Part shown: positions 1 to 9,846 of the stretch, piece by piece
Layout: each line of letters starts with the position of its first letter
How positions within the stretch are numbered: position 1 is the stretch's first letter
Assembly: GCA_950097015.1 (NCBI GenBank)
Contig: CATNEN010000001.1
Location: 23,198,501 to 23,262,500 of the forward strand
Reading direction: 5' to 3'
DNA length: 64,000 nt
Origin: Macrostomum hystrix
Lineage: Eukaryota; Platyhelminthes; Macrostomidae
The notes under the pieces: generated by a model
What the model was told of the DNA's origin: nothing
Database searches by the model: none
The model's input: the letters and a program-made list of their open reading frames with translations, nothing else
Made by a program: the position numbers and the translations under genes

Positions 1-87
1 TAAAAATGTCTTGCTTATTTAGAGTAATTAAAGGCAATTAGACTAACTCATCATGTAACAGAAGACGTGCTCGTTATTTATCGTAGT

Positions 88-153
88 ACTGATGAACCTT
101 CAGTAAAACAATTGACACACACTGATGCACCTTCAGTGCAACTATTGACACAT
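88..153. repeat. 33-bp imperfect tandem duplication
   Basis: Two adjacent 33-bp units (88-120 and 121-153) start with ACTGATG and end with TTGACACA; they differ at a few positions. No coding role is visible in 1-240. Confidence 0.7.
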
Positions 154-188
154 GTACGAGACATTCATTCAAATGACATTCATTTAAG

Positions 189-245
189 CAGCCGAAGATT
201 GGAAGACCGCAGTCGTCTACATCTGCGCTGCCGTTCAGCAACGAC

Positions 246-287
<42 letters not shown>

Positions 288-1930
288 AGGCGGCGGAGCA
301 TCCATTCTGCAATAATGCATTAAATGCATTACAAGCTATTTAAAACTAGGAGGAAATTTCAATTAGGAAAATAGAATTCCAACTTAAAAGTAGGATTAAA
401 GGAATAATTTCGAAAATGAGAATGACGATTGGGAGGAAATGAAAGTTGACAGTTTCCCCGAGCGAGAATTTTTTATAAGTGAGCAATAACAATAATGTGT
501 TGTAAAGCATGCTCTGTGGAAAAGTTGGCCCATTTAAATGAGCATCAGAAAGTCATAGAATTAAAATGAAATTTTTTACGACCGAGCAACAACAGTTATG
601 AAACGACTTGCTTTCTAGGAAATATGGTTTCTACACTGTATGTTATGAGGGACCATTTAAATTAACGTTTCGCGGTCAATTTCTATGAAGACAAGGGTAC
701 GTCAAGTTATAAATTGCTTGTTTCACAGTATAAAAGCGAGGCATAATGTAAAAGCGGAGAATATTGAAATTTAGCAGAATACAATATGAAGTAATGTGCA
801 GAGCTGGACAAGTGTTACTGCTAATCACAGGCTTGGGGAGGCAGTATGAGTCTGTTGTTTGTTTTATGTTTGACTTGCACATTCAAAGTGTTTAACTCAA
901 ACTATGAATCTACTGCTCTCAACCCAGTGCCACTGTCCTAACTTGTCAGCTCGGCTCATAGCTAATGTGTCCTGCTATGATCATCACTAAATGAATGCAC
1001 CCACATTCCATTTATGTATTAAAATGTAGACCTCTAAGAGTATAAAGTTTCAGTGTATTATAAATAGTGAGCTATCCAAGCCTTTTTTACATAGACTACA
1101 GAGTTTATGCTTATCTTAACAAGTCTTAATATTAGAATAAAAAAACTGTATATTGGGTCTATTAGTCTATATGAATAGCTCATTGGCTGGCAACTTGTCA
1201 TAATTGTATAGAAACAATGAATTATTATAAATGAAATTGGGACCCAGGAATATAAATTCTTATTAAGATTTCCAAGCAACTACTGGGATATGGGATCTAT
1301 GAGCTGGGAGCCTAGGATCAAGGACTAGTGTTGCCCCTAAAAAATTCCGCAGGGCTTGATTCTATGATTGAATTGATAATTAGTGGAATATGTAATCCAA
1401 AGTAAACTAATTGACTATTGTATATCCAATTCCAAAAATGGTATGGTCAGTATGGTATACTTGCCAATTTGCACCCACTTCATAGGTCACAGATTTAAAA
1501 GAATGGTGCTTTTAAATGAAAGATCTAATAAAATGAGGGGAAGAAATAAGAAAATTGGAACCAAAGTCTAACATCTGTCATCTGTAACTGGCTATGACTG
1601 TGTATGACTTTGTTTTATGAGTGTCATGTAACACGTTAGAACTATTCTAATCATTGACAAATCCATGGATCTTTATTACCTAGATGTAGCACTCTAGGGA
1701 CTTTTGTGTGCCCCTAGACCCAATGTATTTCTAATTTGGTTTAAGCTCAGTATTTTATGTAAATATTCATTTTACATGTTGCATTTTATAGCAAGAGTAT
1801 GCCTAGTAAATATACCTAAGCCCCATGCAAAGAAACAAAAGGAGACTTGAAAAAAATGCCAAAGTGCTAATGTTGATTTAATGTTCTGTGGTGCCATATG
1901 AAGTGCTGTCAAAGTATAGACTACAATTAT
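189..1930. repeat. Dispersed repeat family R1, copy A
   Basis: The stretch from about 189 to 1571, plus a short piece at 1892-1928, is closely similar to 24248-25840 in the same orientation. Shared landmarks are an AGCCGAAGATTG stub, a (GGC)n tract, and long near-identical blocks at about 468-1571. Copy A has about 140 bp extra near 330-468, and copy B has about 30 bp extra near 25241. No ORF is conserved, so this is a non-coding dispersed repeat of unknown class. The copy is cut at about 1930-1936 by the gag-protease element. Confidence 0.75.
247..298. repeat. (GGC)n microsatellite
   Basis: About 17 GGC triplets with two GGA interruptions. The poly-Gly and poly-Arg ORFs across it are artefacts of the repeat. 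The same tract occurs shorter at 24317-24343 in the other R1 copy. Confidence 0.95.
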
Positions 1931-1935
1931 GTGTA

Positions 1936-3662
1936 TGATGTGGAGTGTGCTGCGGGAATCGAGTGGGAATGTGAGCCAGCATAATTTTTCCAATTTTTAG
2001 TAGCCAAATAATCGCGACCCACATAGCAGCTGGCCGCAGAACACAATCATTAATCTTAGGGCCAGGCTTGGGGCGGAGGTGAATTAAGTAGCCGCCGATT
2101 CCCCTTGCCTCGGATCTGTCTAGTCTCCTGTAGAAGTGACTGATCGCGGCTATAGCAATACTGTATGGACTAGTTTAGGTCATGATTCCCCTCCAAACCG
2201 CGATCAGATTGTAGGGATCACTCATGCGTCTAGAGTGAGCATTAATTCTTCATGTCCCCTTTCTTTACTGTAACCCGAGCCGAAGCTCGATTATGACCTT
2301 TCCCCCTTTAGATACATGTAACGACACTATAGGCAGGTCGGCGCCTGCGCTTCCCATTGTCCCGGCGGGATCACAATCATTGGCCGACTGCCGACAGACG
2401 CTCCTAGTGGGGCATCTGGCGATTCTCGCCGCCGCTTCGGTGGGCAATTGGGGTGGCATAATGCCGACCCGATTCCTCGCTGACAGGCTGGCGAGTATGT
2501 GGGTTGCTTTGATGGATGCGGGGTTGACGGAGCTGCAGGACTATTTAAGGAAGCGCGCTGCGCTGCCCCTAGGACAACCTCCCTTTTAACCTTCCTTTTA
2601 ACCTCCCTTCCTTTGAACCTTTTTCCCTGGCTTCCACAAGCCTTCCCTCCGAACCTTCCCTGGAGCAAACTTCCCCTGTCCGGTCCCGGAACTCGGTCCG
2701 TGGACTCTCCCCCTTTATTTGCCCATCCCTGCGAGAGCGACGGCCTGCAGCAAAGTCAGCCAGCATTCAGCTAAGTAACCCGCGCAGCGGACACTAATTG
2801 TTATCCCTAAGGGATTTATTATTTAGCTAGTGGGGCAAACGGGGCAAGGGCAGCATTCTAGCCTAGTAAACCATTTATAACTTGACTGCCATTATTAATA
2901 TTTAGGCCAATTTTATAATAACTAAACCTTTCCTTATCATGCTTTTCTCTTCTCTTTATTTTATCGCTAGACAGCCCTCGATCATGAGTGGCTAACTCAT
3001 TAGGGGGTGGGCTCTGGTGATGCCGAGCTGAAAGCTGCGGCAGGAAGACAACTGTGAGCGCGCATGAGAGTAATAAGGAGCTAGGGATTTGCGAGTAATA
3101 TGCGGGGCGTAGCATGTGTTCCTCTGCTAGGGGTGGGGAAATTCCTTGGCGGGTTTTTCCTCTCTTTCTGGCGGATCAAGGAGTGCGTGTCAACCTCCCT
3201 TGTCAATTAAGTCTTCCTTCTGTTCCCCGCCTCTCGCTGCCGCCGCCATGGGAGCGAGGGGTGTGATCTAATAACCATCGCTTGCATAATCACTCAGCCA
3301 GTGTTCTGCTTAACCTCTCCTGCCTCTGATTTCCTCATCTCACACAGATTCGGATTTGCTAGTTATTTAATGTGTAGGCTGCAATCTAATGTAAGGAATG
3401 TGCCTGATGTTTCATGAGTAGGATTCCGGCTATGTGTTTCTCATTCGAGTTCGGAGTACCACCTTTCTAGACCACTGTAGCGCAGTTTCAGGAATCCCCT
3501 GTTGAGGCGTGTCTCGATTCATTCTGGGGTCTTCGCCCTAGTCTAAAACGGAAGTTACAGAATGCCCTATTTTTCGGCTTGTCTGAGATCTGTGTGACAA
3601 ACTAGGAGCTGTGAACTCCGGGGACCCAAGTTCCCAAATGTCTGCGGTGGCAACGTAGGCGC
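1936..3662 (+). repeat. Promoter-bearing leader repeat (LTR-like)
   Basis: This block is shared with 62113-64000 over its whole length, with scattered substitutions and indels. It begins with TG, carries a TATA-like box, then a pyrimidine-rich stretch. It could be a long LTR or a 5' untranslated leader. The similarity at the second locus is cut by the window edge, so its true end lies beyond 3662. Confidence 0.75.
2541..2550 (+). promoter_or_regulatory. TATA-like core promoter of the element
   Basis: CTATTTAAGG followed by AAGCGCGCTGCGCTGCCCC, perfectly retained in the second copy at 62716-62725 although neighbouring sequence has diverged. Conservation plus position inside the leader suggests the element's own Pol II promoter. 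Confidence 0.5.
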
Positions 3663-4511
3663 ATTGGGTGGTGGCGCTACCCTAGATCATTTTCCGCTTT
3701 GCCAATAGCCTTTCCGCATTTCTAAGACAAGAGCCTGGGCCGAATCGACCACTGCTACCGCTGTTAGGAGTCAGTTATGTACATGCTACTGATGACAGCA
3801 GGCTATCTAGCCCTGTCCTACCTGCTTGCGGGTAGTCCGAAATCTCTTTAGACTTTAGCCGGTTTCGAGCACTGCTTGGGGTAGGCACGGCAGTCATGCC
3901 TGTGGCCTATGGGTTGAGTGGGACTGGCCAGCCTGAGGCCGAGAGGACCACTCCCTGCATCCACTGTCTCTCCCTTCATCCCTCTTCCCGCGATAAATCG
4001 CGAGGCTTTGCGGTACGACTTCTAACTCTATCGCCATTCCCACACTCCCTTTCTCTCTTGAGGACAGGTCATCGGATTGCAAAACCCGCACCCACTTCAA
4101 ATGGTGGCATCGGGGTGGGATCTAGAAAGGGCGCGAAACGAACTTGAATTTCAATTGTTAGTTTAGCGCCGCAGATTTCTGTGGTAGCTTGCCGAAAGGG
4201 CTCCTTCTAGATTTCATTTTCCGTATGCCGAAATCTTATCTCTAAATAGTGAACCTCAGTTCTAGTGACTGTCAATTAATTTTCAAACAGTCGCAATTTG
4301 CTTTCAATTTAATTTAGGCGTTTGTTAGAGTTTCCAAAATTCTGATTAGTGACTTTCTACTATGAGTAGGCTGTGTGAGCGGACTTCATGCTAGAGTGTC
4401 TTCGGGTTAGGTGGCTGCTGCAGGAGTCAGGGACTGTCTGTGGGGTTTTCCCGCGTGACTGATCTGGGAGGGGCCATTCTTAACGAGGGACCGGGCAACG
4501 CCTTTCGGCCT

Positions 4512-4580
4512 TCTAACCGAGCGAGGGGAGCCCCCGGCAATGCAGCCGGGAATCGATGACTCGCCGAGCACCGGGGATTG
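4512..4580 (+). repeat. Structured leader motif, copy 1
   Basis: GCGAGGGG, then a perfect hairpin CCCGGC-AATGCA-GCCGGG (4533-4550), then AATCGATGACTC. The same motif recurs at 4883-4950 while the sequence between is unrelated, so the motif itself has been retained or duplicated. Confidence 0.6.
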
Positions 4581-4882
4581 GTTCTCTTGGGCAGCATGCA
4601 GGCCTGCTTACGTGTACCTGATTTTGAAAGTGTCACATAACTTTGACCAAGTCTGACTTTGGTGGGGAACAGTTAGGGAGGTGGGACTTTGAGGGAGGTC
4701 TAGCGACCCCCGTGCCCGCCTCTCGAAGCTGCCTACTTCAAGTATGGGCTAGAATTCGGTCGGCACGTTTTTCTAAGAGATTCTCTGGGGGGTTTTCTAA
4801 ATGGGGTAGCCAGGCTTTAGCCATGGACTCCTACCCGAGCGAGATCCCAGGTATATCCCCCCTGGGCTTCCCAGTCTCGTAA

Positions 4883-4950
4883 ATCGCGAGGGGGGCCCCC
4901 GGCAATGCAGCCGGGAATCGATGACTCCCTGAACGAGTCGGGGATTATCC
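4883..4950 (+). repeat. Structured leader motif, copy 2
   Basis: Second copy of the motif: hairpin CCCGGC/GCCGGG at 4898-4915 followed by AATCGATGACTC. Here GACTC (4923-4927) can also pair with GAGTC (4935-4939). Confidence 0.6.
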
Positions 4951-5419
4951 CTTCTCTGAGTATCTTATTGAGGCGTGTACTTTCCAAGGTAGGGTGATAG
5001 GCTGTTGCAGGCGCAAGCTTGCAGTAGTACTGACCCCGCCGTACCTATAGTGCAACAGTCCGCTATAGGGGTGCAGAACGAGTGCTAAGCTAAAACCTAG
5101 ACTTCTATGTCCCAAACTTAAGTGCGCGCAAACAGTTGTCGGTAGCCAAGGCTGGAAGCAAAGCTAGCCAGGGCCCTGGGCCCTTTTTCTCTCTCATTGA
5201 TCTTTGATCCTTTTGCGGTAGGGTTGCTTGCTAGGAGTAGGGAATTCGCCGCATCATTAATCAGGGCTGGACTTGACAGCTCAGGCTCGTTTCTTTTCCC
5301 CCCTGCACGATCTCCAGTCGTGATCTGTGTTTTCCTTTTCCTCCCCTCCCCCATTGTTGCATTAGCGACAGACCCCCCCTTTTTCATTCGCAAAACCCTC
5401 ATTCCTCTTTTGGTCGAAA

Positions 5420-6478
5420 ATGTCCGACCAGGAGGGTGAGGTGGTGGAAGTGGTTGGAGTCAACCGCCCACCCAGAGGCCGCGCCGCAGCTGCGGCGCGC
5501 GCCGAACCCCCAGCGGCTGCTGCAGCACAGCAAGCCGACCCTGTGGAGCGCCTAGCGCTGCTTTTAGAGCGGCTAGAGGTGCGACGACCCCGGAACCACC
5601 GGGTCAAGGTCGCTATCGAGCCCTTCGAGTCCCGAAAAGACTCCTTCCCCCTCTGGCTGCGCCGTTTCAGCCTGAAGCTGGAGGCGGAGGGTGTAGAATC
5701 CGAGGAAGAAAAAGTCCTCACCCTTCTCGCTCACTTGAGTGGCGAGCCCCTCACCGAGGCGTTAGGGTTGCCCCGCCGGGTGACCTACGTTAGATTTGTG
5801 CAGGACCTTACTGAAGTCCTCAGTGGCGCCTGCACCCCCTACGCCCGATTACTGAGTGGGCGCAATTTGAAGCAAGGGCGGGATGAGACATACCCCGCCT
5901 TTGCCGACAGATTAAGAACAGCGGCCCTGCAGGCCACCCCCAATGGCCATGGCGTGCACTTTGAGCGCGCCCTGTTGGCCTCATTCATGGAGGGAATCGT
6001 GGCCCCAGCGGAAGTTTTGGCACCCATCATGCGGATGGAGTTCGCCACGGCGGAGGCTGCCGCAGACGAACTGCGTGCTGGTACCCAGGCCCATGAAATG
6101 GCGGTTGAGCGGGATCCTCGCCGGCGGGTGCGCCAAATTAGAGCAGAGCCCGACGACGAGCATGCCCAGTCGGAGCCGCTGCACAAGCTAACGGAGGAGT
6201 TGGCCAAAGTAACTCGGCAGCTAGCTGAGGTTTCTCAGCAGCTGCGGGATACGCGGCCCAACCTCATTCCCCCTCTTTGCCCGCACCCAACCGGGCACCA
6301 GTGGTTCCCCAAACGTGTCGAGCACGGGGCCGCTAAGGAGGCAAACCCCAAGTCGGAAAAGGGAAATGGGAACGGGGCCGCCAATTGGAGGCAGTCCCAC
6401 GGCTCCGAGACCCAGCCCGCAGCCCGACAATCGGAGCGACGGCAGCTGCTGCCTCCGACCGCCGAGAAGTCCGAGTGA
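5420..6478 (+). CDS. gag: Retrotransposon Gag-like protein (352 aa)
   Basis: The start codon has A at -3 in a good context. Residues 1-60 are Ala/Pro/Arg-rich and acidic. About residues 65-215 look like a retrotransposon gag (capsid) fold: a PLWLRRFSLKLEAEGV segment, then LTLLAHLSGEPLTEAL, then a helical region ending in LLASFMEGI. Such proteins form the particle that packages element RNA. The C-terminal third contains a possible coiled coil (KLTEELAKVTRQLAEVSQQL) and a basic Gly/Asn-rich tail, but no CCHC zinc knuckle. The ORF is intact and overlaps the protease ORF in the -1 frame. Gag family membership is inferred from overall pattern, not from a search. Confidence 0.7.
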   Translation: MSDQEGEVVEVVGVNRPPRGRAAAAARAEPPAAAAAQQADPVERLALLLERLEVRRPRNHRVKVAIEPFESRKDSFPLWLRRFSLKLEAEGVESEEEKVLTLLAHLSGEPLTEALGLPRRVTYVRFVQDLTEVLSGACTPYARLLSGRNLKQGRDETYPAFADRLRTAALQATPNGHGVHFERALLASFMEGIVAPAEVLAPIMRMEFATAEAAADELRAGTQAHEMAVERDPRRRVRQIRAEPDDEHAQSEPLHKLTEELAKVTRQLAEVSQQLRDTRPNLIPPLCPHPTGHQWFPKRVEHGAAKEANPKSEKGNGNGAANWRQSHGSETQPAARQSERRQLLPPTAEKSE

Positions 6479-6909
6479 ATTCACTCGGCCGAGTCCCCAC
6501 CCGAGTGCGAACCCGCCCCAATCGCTCTGAGCGGCTTAGTGAGGTGTGGGTCACCTTGGAGTTGGACGGAGCACCCCTTGACCTCCTGATCGACACTGGG
6601 TCAATGGTGAATGTGCTCCCGGGCTCGTTGTCATCCATCATCTCCCATCATCATTTCGACCCCCCTCAATTCTCTCTAGTTGCGTATAATGGCACCCCTA
6701 TTGTTGCACTCGCGCAAGTCAGAATCAAATTACAGGTTGGCGCCGAAGCACTGGATACGCTATTCCTTGTGGTCGAGGGCGACTGCTCTCCCCTGCTAGG
6801 CGCTTCCTGGTTGGCTCACCATCACGCCATTCTCGATTTCGATTCGCGAAACCTAATTGTCTATAGCCAGTCTATTCCCTTCTCGCTCAGGCGGAAGCCT
6901 GCCTTTTAG
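6385..6909 (+). CDS. Retroviral-type aspartic protease
   Basis: The open frame starts inside gag in the -1 frame; real protease sequence begins after the gag stop. It contains LLIDTGSMVNVLPG, the active-site loop of retropepsins, then a flap region and a C-terminal LLGASWLAHHHAILDF, which corresponds to the conserved ILG/LLG motif of Ty3/Gypsy proteases. It ends with a stop at 6907-6909, so it is not fused to RT. It would cleave Gag during particle maturation. Expression probably needs a -1 frameshift or reinitiation: a perfect 18-bp palindrome spans the gag stop at 6471-6488. No X XXY YYZ slippery heptamer is obvious. Confidence 0.8.
   Translation: MEAVPRLRDPARSPTIGATAAAASDRREVRVNSLGRVPTRVRTRPNRSERLSEVWVTLELDGAPLDLLIDTGSMVNVLPGSLSSIISHHHFDPPQFSLVAYNGTPIVALAQVRIKLQVGAEALDTLFLVVEGDCSPLLGASWLAHHHAILDFDSRNLIVYSQSIPFSLRRKPAF
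6471..6488. promoter_or_regulatory. Perfect palindrome over the gag stop codon
   Basis: CCGAGTGAATTCACTCGG is its own reverse complement, and the TGA at 6476-6478 is the gag stop. In RNA it could form a small hairpin or a dimer at the gag/protease junction. Confidence 0.5.
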
Positions 6910-6983
6910 GGCTGAGGAACTTCCCCCCTCCCCATTTTTCCCCCCTCCCCTTCTCTTCCCCCCCTTCTCCCCCCCTGGTACTA

Positions 6984-7057
6984 TTTAGAGGGAGAGTCGC
7001 GCGTGGGGGAGACATTCGTTTCATTCTTAGGATAGGTATTTCATTTCTAGCGGAAGA
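6984..7057 (+). promoter_or_regulatory. Possible internal promoter or splice acceptor before ORF3
   Basis: After a C/T-rich tract (6920-6977) comes ACTATTTAGAGG, then GCGCG, which resembles the leader promoter CTATTTAAGG...GCGCG at 2541. It is followed by two TTCATTCTTAG / TTCATTTCTAG acceptor-like sites just before the ORF3 start codon. Either could give ORF3 its own mRNA. Confidence 0.35.
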
Positions 7058-7058
7058 C

Positions 7059-7640
7059 ATGGCAAGCTTTGGCACCGTCCTGGCGTGGTGGCTAGAAGTG
7101 GCCGCCACGGACTATCGCCGCGAACTGGCAGGGAAGAGGACCTGGCTGATGGTCCGCCTGTGGCTGTTACCCATGTTAGGACGAGCGGCCCAAGCAGGCG
7201 TTGACCTCGCCCTTGCCTGCCAGCTGGCAGAGTCTAGGTGGCTGGCCCAGGCGTGGTGCGAGGAGCGGGACCCTCTGCCGCCTAGGGGAGAAGACGAGGC
7301 AAACCTCCCTTGGAACCTGCGGTGGATGGAGTACAGCCCGCCAGAGGATTGGAGCCTTACCATCCCCGATGAGCTCGCCTCCTGGCTGCAAGCCAAGAGG
7401 ATCCCAGGACAGGAAGAGTTGGAGCACCAGCTGGTCATGCGCCGGATTGGGATGCCAGAGGTCACCCTGCGGTCAGCGGCAGACCCGGATTGGCGTGAGT
7501 GGCTCCACGGACATCGCATCGCCGAAGAGCCACCGCCCGGGGACAGCACGCTCGGTCGCATGGTGAGAGAGATGGAAGGCGAAGAAGCTAGCGAGGGACC
7601 GGCGGAAAGCACGCCCATTAAGGAGGAGGCCGAAGAATAG
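7059..7640 (+). CDS. ORF3, unknown 193-aa protein of the gag-protease element
   Basis: The ATG is in a strong context (GACATGG). The protein is Trp-rich and predicted helical at the N-terminus (residues 1-75, for example LAWWLEVAATDYRREL), has a middle segment with paired aromatic residues (WMEYSPPEDWSL), and ends with an acidic tail (EEAEE). I see no RT, integrase, envelope, zinc-finger or signal-peptide features. It lies 150 bp after the protease stop in the same orientation, so it is probably part of the element, perhaps an accessory or nucleocapsid-like factor. That role is only a guess from position. Confidence 0.5.
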   Translation: MASFGTVLAWWLEVAATDYRRELAGKRTWLMVRLWLLPMLGRAAQAGVDLALACQLAESRWLAQAWCEERDPLPPRGEDEANLPWNLRWMEYSPPEDWSLTIPDELASWLQAKRIPGQEELEHQLVMRRIGMPEVTLRSAADPDWREWLHGHRIAEEPPPGDSTLGRMVREMEGEEASEGPAESTPIKEEAEE

Positions 7641-7837
7641 GAAAGCGCAAGGTAGGATCAATTGAGGTGGTGACCGCAGAATTGTAGGAACAGGACCACT
7701 ATCCGTTAGGCCCCTGTCCCCTGTTCCCCCTTTGTCCTTTTCCTTTTTCTTCTCCCCTTTAATAATCATTCGCACTCTGCACCGTTTGTTCTTTTCTTCC
7801 TATTGTGCATGTTTTCCCTTTTCATCTAAAGCCGCCT

Positions 7838-8520
7838 TGGCAAAAATCTCACACAAAAACTCTTATAAATTTAGTCAAAATCACAAAAATACACTTAGTG
7901 GGGCGAAATTCCCCGGATACTTTTTTCACATGAGATGCTTATCTAATTGTAGCAAACTAGGGTATGCACCTTCTTTTCTCAAAGAGCATTTTACTTTTAA
8001 TCGCACCACATCATGCATGGCACCTCTGCCTTATCTCGCTTCATATTGGTGGGTCTGTGGGAGTTCAATTTAGGACAACTTCTAAATTAGAAGGGACACC
8101 AACCCGCTAAAGTGAGCGGGGTGGTATGCCTTGGGAAATTCTATGCTTCTTAAAGGGAGGGAAGGCGGTTCAAATCAAAAAGGCCATCTCGGCGCCAAAA
8201 CCTCTTAAAAACTTATATAAACTAATCAAAATCCAAAAACATACTTAGTGGGGTGAAATTCCCCTTCGTAAGAATTTTCGCATAAAACATTGTTGTATTA
8301 ACTGCCGCAAACCAGGGTTCGCACCTACCTTTCGCAAACTTGCTTATCTTACATGTTCTCTATGCTTGGTTTCGGGAGTTTAGCTATACCGGCTTCTATT
8401 TAGGGGGTATACCAACCCGCTAAAGTGAGCGGGGTGGTATGTTTCGGGAGTTTTTCTTAATGTTTGTTTAAAGAGTGGGCGGTTGTAAATCAAGAGGCCG
8501 GTAGGGTCAGGTTCGAATTC
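7838..8520 (+). repeat. Diverged tandem pair with conserved hairpins (D1, D2)
   Basis: Two units of roughly 310-350 bp. D1 carries GGGGCGAAATTCCCC at 7900-7914 and a CCCGCT-AAAGTG-AGCGGG hairpin at about 8098-8127. D2 carries GGGGTGAAATTCCCC at 8250-8264 and the same hairpin, extended by ATACCA/TGGTAT, at 8408-8441. The sequence between the hairpins is much more diverged than the hairpins. D2 ends with a tRNA B-box-like GGTTCGAATTC at 8510-8520. No ORF is convincing. The unit could be a SINE-like or LTR fragment. Confidence 0.6.
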
Positions 8521-9080
8521 TAGGGGGAAAACAATCTGGCGGTTTCAATGAACGACAGATTTCAAAATGATAATTTTTCCTTTGTTAGGATTAGAAAGGT
8601 CAGAAAAAAACATTACTTGGGAGCTAGAAGTTAGCGGCTGGGAATTCAAATCTAGGTACCTGGAGGGGTAGAATAGTAATAAATCGTATGAATTAAGGTT
8701 CCAGACGTTTCAAAAACTCATTAACAGTCTATCAGTTAGTTTTTTTTGGTTACTAGGCGGTTGTAAAACTTGAGCAGTAATGTTTCATCGAGGAAAGAAG
8801 ACGGGTAAAGATAGTGAGTTCTATTTTGCATATTCAAACGGTGGCACGGAAGCAAATCATATCCCTTAGCACGTTATTTTTATTTACAGAAAGAAACAAA
8901 AAAAGGGTTTTCAAATTAGCACCAGGTAAATAGTCCGAGTGAGTGCAGAGGCCGAGCAGGCGCCGATGAGTAGCTCAAAATAGCCATAAGGTGATGGCCA
9001 CGATCACCACCTCTCGGGTCGTGCGGCTGTCCTGAAATTACGCGAATCAGGTTCGCGGCGTGTAGCAGAACTTCACAAAC
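8521..9080. other. No gene seen
   Basis: Unique-looking, AT-rich DNA with no ORF, repeat or RNA that I can support. Confidence 0.6.
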
Positions 9081-9112
9081 TTGCTACAGAAGAAAAGCAT
9101 CCACTCCAATAC

Positions 9113-9481
9113 ATGGAACTTGAGTTCGCTGCTAGTCAGCTATCTATCCTGGTTGAGATGTACAAGGATATCGGCGAGGTACAAATTACATCAGCAACTA
9201 GCCAAGAGACGAGTGCGTCAACAAAACTTCCCGCAGAACAGCAGCAGCAGGAAGAGCGCTGCAACTCTTCTGAAGGTGCTCCTAAAAGTCCTAAACCTAC
9301 GCCAGAAACTCATCGAGTTCCAGCTAAAATCTGTCGAAACCCATTACCATTTGTGATTCCTCCAAGAGTCCCTTATTGCGTCAAACCCTTACCGCCTATT
9401 GTCTTGCGTAAATCTGCTACCAACTTGACCCGATATAACCCGAAAATTCCCACCTCGTCTCCCATAAAATTTGCTACCTGA
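9113..9481 (+). CDS. Possible terminal exon, unknown protein
   Basis: The open frame continues upstream of the ATG to an acceptor-like GTGTAGCAG at about 9060-9068, so this may be a last exon rather than a complete gene. The product begins with a helical, acidic segment (AASQLSILVEMYKDIGEV), then a Gln/Ser-rich linker, then a Pro-rich basic tail. I do not recognise the family. It could be a chance ORF, as it has no supporting context. Confidence 0.25.
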   Translation: MELEFAASQLSILVEMYKDIGEVQITSATSQETSASTKLPAEQQQQEERCNSSEGAPKSPKPTPETHRVPAKICRNPLPFVIPPRVPYCVKPLPPIVLRKSATNLTRYNPKIPTSSPIKFAT

Positions 9482-9587
9482 GGTCTTCCTGTTGGAACAA
9501 AATACCATACCACCCCTATCCCATGGAAAAATTGGTATATCGACAGAGCCAATTACAGCAAGTCACTCTGCACCTACTTTTGTGTGG

Positions 9588-9846
9588 GTGCTGTGAAGCG
9601 TTAAGTTTAAGAGCGCTAAAATTAATACCAGTAAGCCCAAAATTTGGACACATATTTCTTTCAACTAGCAAATTTTTTGCAGGTCACTTTGCACATGCAA
9701 TACAATGTGCTGTGAAGCGTTAAGTTTAAGAGCGCTAAAATTAATACCAGTAAGCCCAAAGTTTGGACACATATTTCTTTCAACTAGCAAAATTATACAG
9801 GTCACTTTGCACATGCAATTCAATGTGCTGTGAAGCGCTACATTTT
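9588..9846. repeat. 119-bp tandem repeat (2+ units)
   Basis: GTGCTGTGAAGCG recurs at 9588, 9707 and 9825, with the intervening 119 bp almost identical (shared AGCGCTAAAATTAATACC and ATATTTCTTTCAACTAGC). Non-coding. Confidence 0.85.

Larger units (their letters stand above)
1936..7640 (+). mobile_element. RT-less gag-protease-ORF3 retroelement, copy 1
   Basis: A leader of about 3.5 kb is followed by a Gag ORF, a retroviral-type protease in the -1 frame, and a third ORF of unknown function. No reverse transcriptase, RNase H or integrase is visible. The left edge is taken from the start of similarity to 62113-64000, which begins at TGATGTGG in both copies while the flanks differ. Copy 1 interrupts repeat family R1. 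I found no second copy of the leader downstream of ORF3, so classical LTRs are not demonstrated and the right edge is unknown. The best guess is a non-autonomous Ty3/Gypsy derivative that relies on another element's pol. Confidence 0.6.

Noticed and set aside
85-110. CTGATGA at 89-95 as a hammerhead ribozyme core
   Set aside because: The required GAAA segment and flanking stems are absent.
74-315. Poly-Gly and poly-Arg ORFs over the (GGC)n tract
   Set aside because: Microsatellite artefact.
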